The notes under the pieces were generated by a model. It saw nothing but the letters and a program-made list of their open reading frames with translations, was not told where the DNA came from and ran no database searches. A DNA stretch of 64,000 nucleotides from Haloterrigena turkmenica DSM 5511. Its GTDB lineage: Archaea > Halobacteriota > Halobacteria > Halobacteriales > Natrialbaceae. Positions 56,477 to 64,000 of this stretch are shown here, piece by piece. A program made the position numbers and the translations under genes. Position 1 is the first letter of the stretch. Each line of letters opens with the position of its first letter. Where the stretch lies: assembly GCF_000025325.1 (NCBI RefSeq), contig NC_013743.1:3038001-3102000 (forward strand), written 5' to 3'.

Positions 56477-56923
56477 ATGATCGACGTTCCACTCGAACGC
56501 GTATTGACTCAGCCCGGTCGAACGATCCAGCCCGAAGCGCCCATCACCGAAGCCGCGGAGCGACTCCGCGACCCGGACGTGTCGGCGCTTGTCGTCCTCG
56601 AGGACGAAACCGTCGTCGGAATCGTCACTGAATCGGATATCGTCGCCTTCGTCGCCGAGACGCTCGAACCGCACCCGGTCAGGACGGTCATGTCGTCGCC
56701 GGTCACCACGATTTCGCGACACGAATCGCTGGTGGCCGCCGCGGAAACGATGCGCACCGACGGCGTGAAACACCTCCCGGTCGTCAGCGACGGCGCCTAC
56801 TGCGGGCTCGTCTCCGCGTCGACGCTCGCGCCGTACCTCTCGCGGCGTCGACTCGAGATCGACTGGGAGGACGACCCGGTTCGCATCGACGACGACGGGC
56901 AGGAAATCCCGGTCAGCGAGTAG
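56477..56923 (+). CDS. Tandem CBS domain protein
   Basis: This 148-residue protein holds two CBS motifs (ITEAAERLRDPDVSALVVLEDETVVGIVTESDIV, then TISRHESLVAAAETMRTDGVKHLPVVSDGAYCGLVSASTLA). Such a pair normally binds adenine nucleotides. The ATG at 56477 is preferred to a GTG at 56447. The upstream region (56330-56430) is A+T-rich. Confidence 0.88.
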   Translation: MIDVPLERVLTQPGRTIQPEAPITEAAERLRDPDVSALVVLEDETVVGIVTESDIVAFVAETLEPHPVRTVMSSPVTTISRHESLVAAAETMRTDGVKHLPVVSDGAYCGLVSASTLAPYLSRRRLEIDWEDDPVRIDDDGQEIPVSE

Positions 56924-56973
56924 CAGGCCGCTCCACCGACTCGTCTACCCGTCTACCGCTGCGCGACCGGCGC

Positions 56974-57492
56974 TCAGTCGAACAGTTCCTCGTGGCGACC
57001 GGCCAGGTTCGTGTACTCGCCCGACGAGAAGTCCTCGAAGATCGCCTCGGCGTCGACGCCGGTCTCCTCGAGCGGCGTGATTCTGGCAGGGACGCCGCGG
57101 GCGAACGACTCGGGCGGGATGTCGTATTCGTCGGGTACCACCGTCCCGGCGGCGACGACGCTGCCCGCGCCGACGGTCGACCCCGTGTTGACCGTCGCGT
57201 TGAATCCGATCAGCGTTCCCTCCTCGACGGTCGCCTCGTTGAGCACCGCGCCGTGGCCGATCATGACGCGATCCGCGAGGGTCGAGGCGTGAATCGTCGC
57301 GTTGTCGCCGATATGCGCCTGTTTACCGACGCGGACGGGACCGATGTCGCCCCTGAGGACGACCCCCGGCCAGACGCTCGCCTCGGCATCGATCCGAACG
57401 TCGCCGACCAACGTCGCTTCCCGACTCACCGCTGCCGCGTCGTCGACCGTCGGTTCCGTCCCCTCGAACGCGTAGGTTCGACTGTCCACCAT
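56974..57492 (-). CDS. Gamma-class carbonic anhydrase-like protein
   Basis: This 172-residue protein is a left-handed beta helix with hexapeptide repeats (VLRGDIGPVRVGKQAHIGDNATIHAST...VMIGHGAVLNEATVEEGTLIGFNATVNTG). The zinc ligands expected at three His are seen in AHIGDN, TIHAS and IGHGA. It hydrates CO2 or is a close relative without activity. The ATG at 57492 begins MVDSRTYAFEG, in line with related proteins. Confidence 0.85.
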   Translation of the reverse strand: MVDSRTYAFEGTEPTVDDAAAVSREATLVGDVRIDAEASVWPGVVLRGDIGPVRVGKQAHIGDNATIHASTLADRVMIGHGAVLNEATVEEGTLIGFNATVNTGSTVGAGSVVAAGTVVPDEYDIPPESFARGVPARITPLEETGVDAEAIFEDFSSGEYTNLAGRHEELFD

Positions 57493-57684
57493 GGTGAACG
57501 GACCACGAAGGCCCTCATAATTCTCAATGGCCCGTACCGTGACACTCAGTCTCGCGTGACGGTCGCCGGCACGCGGAGCTAGCGACTGGATTGCGATATG
57601 AGGTATTTCATACCAATAGATACCATTCAGTGGTTTGCAAGCCCGCCCCTTATCCTCGGTCGGCACCCACTACCGAGTGAACCA

Positions 57685-58512
57685 ATGAGTCAATCGGAAT
57701 CCCCCATTCGAGCGATGTTCGACGTCCAGCGAACCGCGGTCAAAGGAAGCCAGCAGCTGTTCAAACAGGGACTGTCCGCCCAGTCGAACGTCGACACGAT
57801 GGCGTTGACCGGACTGAAAGGCCAGGAGTCGCTCCAGCGCCAGCAACTCGAGCTCGCGCAGGCGGCGACTCACAGTTACGTCAACGCGACGACCGCGCTG
57901 TTCCCCGGCGACGAGTCCACGGACGCTCACCGAACGGTCGACGAGACGTTCGCGCAGCTGAAAACGAACCATGCCGAGTTCTACGACGCCCTCGAGCGCG
58001 AACTCGAGCGGGACGTCGACTCCGCGGACGAACTCTCGGACGAGTTCGTCGACGCGCTCGAAGAGCAGACCGACCAGTTCCTCGAGCTGTCCCAGTCGGT
58101 CGAGGACCAGACGGTCCAGAACGTCGACGAGCTCTCGAGTCAGCTCGAGGAGCAACTCGAGCGGACCCGAGAACTGCAGGATCAGTTCGAGGAGCAACTC
58201 GAGCGCCAGACCGACGACGCCGCGGAGCTGCTCGACCGCCAGGCCGAACAGATCGAAGAGTTCCAGCAGCAACTCGAGGAGCAGGCCGAAGAAGCGACGC
58301 AGCAGATCACGGCAGAGACGAAGATCGAGACCGATCCGGAGCATACGCTCGAAGCCGTCGCCGGAATCGATGCGGACGTCCGGGAGCAACTCGCCGACGC
58401 CGGCATCGCGACGGTCGACGATCTCGTGCGCGCCGATGCCGAGACCGTCGCCGAGGCCGCCGACGTCTCGGAAAGCGACGCCGAAGAGTGGATCGACCAG
58501 GCCGAAGCCTGA
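57685..58512 (+). CDS. Phasin-like coiled-coil protein with C-terminal helix-hairpin-helix
   Basis: This 275-residue protein has an N-terminal phasin-like helix (MFDVQRTAVKGSQQLFKQGL), then a long coiled coil (about 75-210) made of QLEEQLER-type heptads. It ends in a helix-hairpin-helix domain (LEAVAGIDADVREQLADAGIATVDDLVRADAETVAEAADVSESDAEEWIDQAE). It may tether a granule or membrane structure to DNA. No PHA genes lie in the window. Confidence 0.75.
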   Translation: MSQSESPIRAMFDVQRTAVKGSQQLFKQGLSAQSNVDTMALTGLKGQESLQRQQLELAQAATHSYVNATTALFPGDESTDAHRTVDETFAQLKTNHAEFYDALERELERDVDSADELSDEFVDALEEQTDQFLELSQSVEDQTVQNVDELSSQLEEQLERTRELQDQFEEQLERQTDDAAELLDRQAEQIEEFQQQLEEQAEEATQQITAETKIETDPEHTLEAVAGIDADVREQLADAGIATVDDLVRADAETVAEAADVSESDAEEWIDQAEA

Positions 58513-58547
58513 GCACGGTTTTCCGCGCCGAGACCGTTCGTCCACTC

Positions 58548-59210
58548 ATGCTCGTTCTCGGCGATGCCCACGCGTCCGAGCCGGACCGCCGCGAGACCCT
58601 TCTCGAACTGTATCGCACCGTCGAACCCGACCGCGTGTTACAGCTCGGCGACCTCGAGTACTACGACCTCCCGGCGCCGACGTGGTTCGTCGCGGGTAAC
58701 AACGAGGACCTCGACGTCATCGAAGCGCTGCGCGCCGGGGAGGACCCGCCCGAGGCAAGCGATGTCCACCTGCTCGCGAGCACCGTCGCGTCCGTCGACG
58801 GGCTCCGCGTGGCCGGCCTCTCGGGGAACTACGCGCCGACGAAGTACGACTGTTCGCGCGACGAACTCGAGGGAGACCGTCGCCGACACTTCACCCGCGA
58901 CGACGTCGAGCGAGCGGCCGAACTGGACGACGTCGACGTCCTGCTCACCCACGAGGCCCCGACCGGGCTCCTCTCCTACGGCTACGATCCCGGCTGCGAG
59001 CACGTCGACGCCCTGCTCGAGGCGCTCTCGCCGTCGCTCTGTCTTGTCGGCCACCACCACCGCCACCGCGAGGCCGAACTCGCCGGCGTCGACGTCGTGA
59101 GCCTCGCGCCCGCCTGGGAGCGATACTACACACTCGAGGGCGACGTCGACAGGGGTGGGCTCCGGCTCGAGGGCCACGAGCACGCGTTCGGCACCGATGC
59201 GTCCGACTGA
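58548..59210 (+). CDS. Metallophosphoesterase
   Basis: This 220-residue calcineurin-like phosphatase has LVLGDAHAS (D-x-H), QLGDLEYYD (GDxxD-like), FVAGNNED (GNxE-like), LTHEAPTG and GHHHRHRE. The five metal-site blocks are complete. It begins 35 bases after the coiled-coil gene stop, so it is probably cotranscribed. The substrate is unknown. Confidence 0.88.
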   Translation: MLVLGDAHASEPDRRETLLELYRTVEPDRVLQLGDLEYYDLPAPTWFVAGNNEDLDVIEALRAGEDPPEASDVHLLASTVASVDGLRVAGLSGNYAPTKYDCSRDELEGDRRRHFTRDDVERAAELDDVDVLLTHEAPTGLLSYGYDPGCEHVDALLEALSPSLCLVGHHHRHREAELAGVDVVSLAPAWERYYTLEGDVDRGGLRLEGHEHAFGTDASD

Positions 59211-59375
59211 CCGCGGCGACGGCGGCGACGGAATCGTGGCGGACCGCCGCGGGTCGCGGTGATATGAACGGCTCCGAGAACTGACGGCTCGTACGCCGGA
59301 CGCGAGTTACGGACCGAACCGAAACGGAGAGAGAAAACGGCAGAACAACGGGTTTGCGTCGAACGCCGGGTGGCC

Positions 59376-60728
59376 TCAGAACGTCTCGAGGTAGCGGTCG
59401 AGCTCCCACTCGGAGACGTCGACGAGGTACTCCTCGAACTCCTGGCGCTTGGCCTCGACGAATTTCGGCGCGACGTGCTCGCCCAGCGCGCTGTAGATGG
59501 CCTCGTCGTCCTCGAGGGCGTCGACGGCCTTACCGAGGTTCGACGGGAGGGTGTCGATGCCGTACTCGTCGCGCTTCTGCTCGTCGAACTCGTAGATGTT
59601 CTCCCGGACCGGGTCGGGACACTCGAGGTCCTGTTCGATGCCGTCGAGACCGGCGTGGATCATGACGGCGAAGGCGAGGTACGGGTTACAGGACGGATCC
59701 GGCGAGCGCAGTTCGATTCGCGAAGCTGCCGGTGTGCGGGCCGCGGGCTTGCGGACCAGCGCCGAGCGGTTGCGGTCCGACCAGGCGACGTAGACCGGCG
59801 CCTCGTAGCCCGGCACCAGGCGCTTGTAGCTGTTGACCGTCGGGTTCGCGACCGCCGTGATCGCCGGCGCGTGCTCGAGAATACCCGCGAGGAACGAGTG
59901 AGCCTCGTCGCTGAGGTTGAACTCGTCGTCCTCGTCGTGGAAGGCGTTCTCGCCGTCCTCGAACAGCGAGAAGTGCGTGTGCATCCCCGAGCCGTTGATC
60001 TTCGGGATCGGCTTGGGCATGAACGTCGCGTGCAGGTCGTGTTGGGCCGCGATGGCGCGGACGACGGTGCGGAAGGTGGCGACGTTGTCCGCGGTCGCGA
60101 GCGCGTCGTCGTACTCGAAGTTGATCTCGTGTTGCCCCTCGGCGACCTCGTGGTGGCTGGCCTCGATCTCGAAGCCCATGTCCTCGAGACCGTAGATGAT
60201 GTCGCGGCGGACGTCGCTGGCGAGGTCTTTCGGCGCGAGGTCGAAGTAGCCGCCGGCGTCGTTGGTCTTGGTCGTCGCACGGCCCTCCTCGTCTTCCTCG
60301 AACAGGAAGAACTCCGGCTCGGGCGCGGCGTTGACATCGTAGCCGAGGTCCTCGGCGCGCTCGAGGGCGTTCTTGAGGACGCGGCGCGGGTCGCCCTCGA
60401 AGGGCTCGCCCGTCGAGGTGTTGTAGACGTCACAGATCATCCGGGCCGCGGCACTGTCCTCCTTCTGGCGCCACGGGAGGATGGCGAACGTGTCCGGGTC
60501 GGGGACCAGGCGCATGTCCGATTCCTGAATGCGGACGAAGCCTTCGATCGAGGAGCCGTCGAAGTAGATACCCTCGCTGAAGGCCTTCTCGGCCTGGCGA
60601 GCGGGAACGGAGACGTTCTTTACCGTTCCGAGAATGTCAGTGAACTGAAGACGGAGGAAATCGACGTCTTTCTCCTCGATCTCGTCTAATACCGCCTGTT
60701 CGGCCTCGGTGATGTTTCCGCTTGTCAT
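59376..60728 (-). CDS. glnA: Glutamine synthetase type I
   Basis: This enzyme of 450 residues makes glutamine from glutamate, ammonia and ATP. Catalytic and metal sites are in [49 protein letters not shown] and [18 protein letters not shown]. The bacterial adenylylation-site motif NLYDL is not seen, so control is probably by feedback and transcription. It is divergent from an Lrp gene. Confidence 0.96.
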   Translation of the reverse strand: MTSGNITEAEQAVLDEIEEKDVDFLRLQFTDILGTVKNVSVPARQAEKAFSEGIYFDGSSIEGFVRIQESDMRLVPDPDTFAILPWRQKEDSAAARMICDVYNTSTGEPFEGDPRRVLKNALERAEDLGYDVNAAPEPEFFLFEEDEEGRATTKTNDAGGYFDLAPKDLASDVRRDIIYGLEDMGFEIEASHHEVAEGQHEINFEYDDALATADNVATFRTVVRAIAAQHDLHATFMPKPIPKINGSGMHTHFSLFEDGENAFHDEDDEFNLSDEAHSFLAGILEHAPAITAVANPTVNSYKRLVPGYEAPVYVAWSDRNRSALVRKPAARTPAASRIELRSPDPSCNPYLAFAVMIHAGLDGIEQDLECPDPVRENIYEFDEQKRDEYGIDTLPSNLGKAVDALEDDEAIYSALGEHVAPKFVEAKRQEFEEYLVDVSEWELDRYLETF

Positions 60729-60854
60729 ATTTCTCGTCGTCCTACCCAAGTAACTCTGCTACTAAAACCCTACTGCTCTAAGCAAATCTTCTCTCCAGCG
60801 GTCGGAACTGACTGTTCGTAAAGTTCTAATGGGACTAGTGAGTGGGTGAGTGTG
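60729..60854. promoter_or_regulatory. Divergent glnA/lrp promoter region
   Basis: These 126 bases separate the two starts. TATA-like boxes are visible for glnA (ttttagtag on the minus strand near 60763-60771) and lrp (ttctaatg near 60824-60831). A shared operator for the Lrp protein is likely, but not located. Confidence 0.5.
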
Positions 60855-61316
60855 ATGACGTACGAAAATCTCGATGCAAAACTAGTGAATGAACTTCTGG
60901 GTAACGGACGGGCGAGCCTCCGCAGTCTCGGCGAGGAACTCGACGTTTCGGTGACGACAGTTTCGAATCACCTCTCCGACCTCGAAGAGCAGGGTGTGAT
61001 CGAAGGCTACACGCCGCAGGTGGATTACGACGCGCTCGGATACGATGTCACAGCGATCATTCAGCTCCAGGTCGAAGGGAACGCGCTCCCCGACGTCACC
61101 GACACGCTCCGGGATCACCCCCAGATTCCCTCGGTCTACGAGGTCACCGGCGACAACGACGTCGTCGCCGTCGGCAAGTTCACTGACACCGACGACATGA
61201 ACGACGAGATCAAGGAGTTGCTGTCCGACCCGGACATCAAGGCCTCGAACACGAGCGTCGTTCTCAACGCGGTCGGCGAGAACGAGCAGTTCGAACTCGA
61301 GGTCGACGAGCGCTAA
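60855..61316 (+). CDS. lrp: Lrp/AsnC family regulator next to glnA
   Basis: This 153-residue protein has a winged helix ([41 protein letters not shown]) and a RAM domain with [23 protein letters not shown]. The location divergent from glnA recalls the Halobacterium Lrp that activates glnA. A GTG start at 60846 is in frame. ATG at 60855 is preferred. Confidence 0.9.
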   Translation: MTYENLDAKLVNELLGNGRASLRSLGEELDVSVTTVSNHLSDLEEQGVIEGYTPQVDYDALGYDVTAIIQLQVEGNALPDVTDTLRDHPQIPSVYEVTGDNDVVAVGKFTDTDDMNDEIKELLSDPDIKASNTSVVLNAVGENEQFELEVDER

Positions 61317-61402
61317 TTCGAACGGGAGCCGACGTCTCGAGCTGTTTTCGATCGCTGCCCGTCAGTCGGTGCGGTACTATTGGCGTCCGACACCGATCGC
61401 GT

Positions 61403-63322
61403 TCAGTCGTCCCCCTCGGTCAGTGCCTCGGCGGCCGTTTCGCGATCCCCGGCCTGGGCCGCCCACAACATCGCGTACCGCCCGTCTGCTTCCAGTAACT
61501 CCTCGTGCTCCCCGCGTTCGACGATTTCGCCGTCCTCGACGACGAGGATCGTGTCCGCCTCCTTGATCGTCGAGAGGCGGTGGGCGATCGTCAGCGTCGT
61601 CCGCTCCGCGGTGAGTCGGTCGATCGACCGCTGAATCTGGAGCTCCGTCTTCGTGTCGACGGCGCTGGTCGCCTCGTCTAACACGACGAGCGCCGGATCC
61701 GCGAGGACGACCCGCGCGAGCGCGATCCGCTGTCGCTGGCCGCCCGAGAGCTTAACGCCCTCCTCGCCGACACGGGTCTCGTAGCCGTCCGGGAGGCCGG
61801 TGATGAATTCGTGGGCCTGCGCCGCCCGCGCGGCCTCGCGGATCGCCTCGTCGTCGGCCTCGAACTGGCCGTAACGGATGTTGTCCGCGATGGTCCCGTC
61901 GAAGAGCACCGTCTCCTGACTGACGTAGCCGATCGACGATCGGAGATCGGCCAGCGAGAGCTCGCGGACGTCGTGGCCGTCGATCCGGATCGATCCCGAC
62001 TCCACGTCGTACAGCCGGAGGAGCAGTTTGACGAGCGTCGACTTGCCGGCGCCGGTCGGCCCGACGAACGCGACCGTCTCGCCGGGTTCGGCCGTAAAGG
62101 AGACGTCCCGGATCACGGACTCCTCGAAGGCCGTCTCCTCGCCGACGTGGGCCTCGCTGGCGTCGTAGCTGAAGGTGACGTCCTCGTACTCGACGCGACC
62201 CTCGATCTCGTCGAGGTCGACCGGATCCTCGGGATCGTCGACGCGGACGGGAATGTCCATCAGCCCGAAGACGCGCTCGCTCGAGGCCTTGGCGTTCTCG
62301 TACTGGTCGACGATGTTCGACACCTCGGCCAGCGGCGCGACGATCCGCTGGGTCATGAAGAGGAAGACGACGAAGTCGCCGACCGAGAGGGTGCCGGTCA
62401 GCGGGCCGGGCGCCGTGCCGGTGGCGAGCCAGAGGCCGCCGACGAGGAAGGTCCCGGCGAAGGCGAGCCCGGCGAGCAGTTCCATCCCGGGCCGGTAGAA
62501 GTACGAAAGCCGGAGGACGGCCATCGTGTCCTCGTAGAGCCGCCGCGACGCCTGCCGCACGCGATCGATCTCGTGGGACTCGCTGTTGGTCGCCTTCGTC
62601 AGCGTGACCGCCGAGAGGCTGTTCTCGAGGCGGGTGTTGAGCCAGCCGACGGCCGAGCGCTGGCGGGCGTACCGCGGTTCGACGACGCGCATGAACCAGA
62701 TCGTGAAGGCGACCATCGCCGGGATCGCGACGAGGGTGACGAGCGCCAGCTGCCAGTTGAGATAGAAGAGGACGCCGGCGATCCCGCCGACCATCACCAG
62801 CAGCCGCGCGGAGTTCATCAGCGCGTTGTCGAGGAACATCTCGAGGTTCTGCGTGTCGTTGTTCAACACCGCCATGACCTCGCCGGTCTCCTTGTCGTCG
62901 AAGAAGGTCATGTCGAGGCGCTGCATCTTCTCGAAGGAGTCGACGCGCACGGCGTGCATCACGCCGTGCGCGAACAGATTGGCGGTGACGCCGTAGATCC
63001 AGGTAAAGAGGGCGACGACGAGAAACGAGACCGCGATGGCGGCGATGGAGAACCAGAACTGGGCCATCTGCGCGGTCGGCAGCCAGGCGTTGGGAACGAT
63101 CGGCAACTCGAACGCGCCGTCGCCGGTGAAGATCGCGTCGATAGCAGTACCCAGCAACAGCGGCGGCACGAGACTCGCCATTCGGGCGACGAAGTTGGCG
63201 AGCATCCCCGCGGTGAACCAGCCCAATCGATCGGGCGCGTATTCCTGAAAGAGTCGCCACAGCGGTCGCTCGACGTGCTCGCGGTAGGCATCGAACGGCG
63301 TTTCGTCTTCGTTGGTACTCAC
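61403..63322 (-). CDS. ABC exporter, fused membrane and ATPase domains
   Basis: This 639-residue half-transporter has six membrane helices (about 25-330), then a nucleotide-binding domain with Walker A GPTGAGKSTLVKLLLRLY, signature LSGGQRQR, Walker B LVVLDEATSAVD and a switch His (AHRLSTI). It forms a homodimer or pairs with another half. The type is MsbA/multidrug-like. The substrate is unknown. Confidence 0.95.
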   Translation of the reverse strand: MSTNEDETPFDAYREHVERPLWRLFQEYAPDRLGWFTAGMLANFVARMASLVPPLLLGTAIDAIFTGDGAFELPIVPNAWLPTAQMAQFWFSIAAIAVSFLVVALFTWIYGVTANLFAHGVMHAVRVDSFEKMQRLDMTFFDDKETGEVMAVLNNDTQNLEMFLDNALMNSARLLVMVGGIAGVLFYLNWQLALVTLVAIPAMVAFTIWFMRVVEPRYARQRSAVGWLNTRLENSLSAVTLTKATNSESHEIDRVRQASRRLYEDTMAVLRLSYFYRPGMELLAGLAFAGTFLVGGLWLATGTAPGPLTGTLSVGDFVVFLFMTQRIVAPLAEVSNIVDQYENAKASSERVFGLMDIPVRVDDPEDPVDLDEIEGRVEYEDVTFSYDASEAHVGEETAFEESVIRDVSFTAEPGETVAFVGPTGAGKSTLVKLLLRLYDVESGSIRIDGHDVRELSLADLRSSIGYVSQETVLFDGTIADNIRYGQFEADDEAIREAARAAQAHEFITGLPDGYETRVGEEGVKLSGGQRQRIALARVVLADPALVVLDEATSAVDTKTELQIQRSIDRLTAERTTLTIAHRLSTIKEADTILVVEDGEIVERGEHEELLEADGRYAMLWAAQAGDRETAAEALTEGDD

Positions 63323-63413
63323 TGGCGAGGGCGTTTCGGTTCGAAACGGAAAGCGGCCAGGATTTCGGCAACCGGTGGCATCGACCGCCGGGTCGGCGAT
63401 AGTGGCGCTACGG

Positions 63414-63554
63414 CTACCGATAGTACAACAACACTAGTCCAACGGCGAGAAGCATAAGCCCCCACCACAGCGAGTCGCCGGGGAGCGCCTTCAGGACGAG
63501 CGTGACGATACCGGAGGTAAAGAGCGACCAGCCGAAGGTCGTTTGCGACGACAT
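63414..63554 (-). CDS. Very small membrane protein
   Basis: This 46-residue protein has two hydrophobic segments (GWSLFTSGIVTLVLKALPG, then SLWWGLMLLAVGLVLLYY) with a short loop. The ATG at 63554 directly precedes the first helix. No family is recognised. It lies 91 bases upstream of the ABC exporter on the same strand. Confidence 0.5.
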   Translation of the reverse strand: MSSQTTFGWSLFTSGIVTLVLKALPGDSLWWGLMLLAVGLVLLYYR

Positions 63555-63684
63555 ACGCCGCGTAGTAGCCCCAGCACAAAAGATCACCGGCTTGCCAAGA
63601 AACGCGGATTCGGGCCGCGAACCGCCTTCCGTTCGACTCGAGCGCAACGCTGCACACCGAAAGCGACCTCGAAGAATGCGGTGC

Positions 63685-64000
63685 TTAGATCACGCTCCGG
63701 ACGACCTGATTAGCGTAGTACACCGCTGGATACGTAGCCGGAAACGCGATAACGAACTTGTTCAATCCCATGAAGACGGCGTTGAATCCGTGGAAGAGAA
63801 TCCCCGCCGCGAACACGACCACCGTCCACTGCGGATCGACGAACAGGACGATCGGAAAAAGGCACTCGAACGCGATAACTAGCCAGGCGCCGACCACGTT
63901 GAGATGCGGATATCGCTGCAGGAGGTGGTATATCCGTTCGTCTCCCCAGACCTCGGTCGAAAACACTCCCGCTATTGCGGAGCCGGTCTGCCAGTCCGAC
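63685..64000 (-). CDS. HTTM-like membrane protein, C-terminal part (5' end cut by window)
   Basis: The frame is open to the window edge, so the N-terminal part lies outside. The visible part has at least three hydrophobic segments, with WLVIAFECLFPIVLF and FAAGILFHGFNAVFMGLNKFVIAFPATYPAVYY, similar to the vitamin-K-carboxylase-like HTTM proteins. HTTM proteins have been linked to membrane and surface chemistry; here the function is unknown. Confidence 0.55.
   Translation of the reverse strand, partial: SDWQTGSAIAGVFSTEVWGDERIYHLLQRYPHLNVVGAWLVIAFECLFPIVLFVDPQWTVVVFAAGILFHGFNAVFMGLNKFVIAFPATYPAVYYANQVVRSVI

Noticed and set aside
61811-63457. 548-codon frame opposite the ABC exporter
   Set aside because: It mirrors a gene with complete Walker and signature motifs.

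Overview
The window is chromosomal DNA from a halophilic archaeon (class Halobacteria). The reasons are very high G+C, strongly acidic proteins (frequent Asp/Glu and Leu-Glu pairs written ctcgag), TATA-type promoters close to start codons, and a set of archaeal genes: AglB, TYW1, CTP-dependent riboflavin kinase, archaeal YchF, Get3/ArsA, an Orc1/Cdc6 relative, gamma-glutamylcysteine ligase, and a haloarchaeal glycerol operon. The gene content resembles the Natrialbaceae (Haloterrigena/Natrinema/Natronorubrum-like), but this is an impression and no search was run. There is no rRNA, no CRISPR array, no intact insertion sequence and no complete provirus. One tRNA (initiator Met) is present.

Layout. 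0-3 kb: the 3' part of aglB (oligosaccharyltransferase) followed by a DUF368 membrane protein. 3-12 kb: a glycerol catabolism locus, with glpA-glpB-glpC on the minus strand and an abutting degenerate Orc1/Cdc6-like gene, divergent from glpK and a membrane gene that probably moves glycerol. 12-17.6 kb: a DUF1326/DUF2182 pair with Cys- and Met-rich motifs, small membrane proteins, phosphoglycolate phosphatase, tyw1 and gshA. 17.8-30.5 kb: a minus-strand surface-glycan region with three glycosyltransferases, a Wzx-type flippase, a pyruvyltransferase and four alkaline-phosphatase-superfamily enzymes. It is split at 21.9-23.4 kb by tRNA-iMet, a duplicated tRNA 3' end that looks like an attachment-site scar, an ACT-domain gene and a dispersed intergenic repeat. 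30.7-32.2 kb: riboflavin genes ribK-ribB. 32.3-32.9 kb: an A+T-richer pocket with an orphan lipoprotein. 33-37 kb: a two-gene ABC transporter, a PRC-barrel protein, a methyltransferase and endonuclease IV, with short repeats between the last two. 37.5-45.4 kb: CstA, small proteins, a CobW-family metallochaperone, a small gene coupled to get3, and a histidine kinase. 45.6-54 kb: YchF, an Lrp/AsnC regulator coupled to a HalOD1 protein, a DUF7344-like protein, a fused membrane/spermidine-synthase protein, an SDR, UspA and a lone 2-oxoacid dehydrogenase E1 alpha. 54-64 kb: a CoA-transferase, a CBS protein, gamma carbonic anhydrase, a coiled-coil/helix-hairpin-helix protein, a metallophosphoesterase, glnA divergent from an Lrp gene, an ABC exporter, and a membrane protein cut by the window end.

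How the parts connect. AglB, DUF368, the flippase and the glycosyltransferases all belong to lipid-linked glycan assembly, export, transfer and carrier recycling at the cell surface. The glp genes turn glycerol into glycerol-3-phosphate and dihydroxyacetone phosphate, a main carbon route for haloarchaea living near glycerol-producing algae. glnA and the adjacent Lrp form a nitrogen-control pair.

The most interesting leads are: the degenerate Cdc6-like gene abutting glpC; three inverted repeats between glpA and glpK; the tRNA-iMet attachment-site scar inside the glycan region; the small protein translationally coupled to get3; four phosphatase-superfamily enzymes in one glycan cluster, three sulfatase-like without the sulfatase CxPxR signature; the phasin-like coiled coil fused to an HHH domain; and the dispersed repeat at 14.7 and 23.2 kb.
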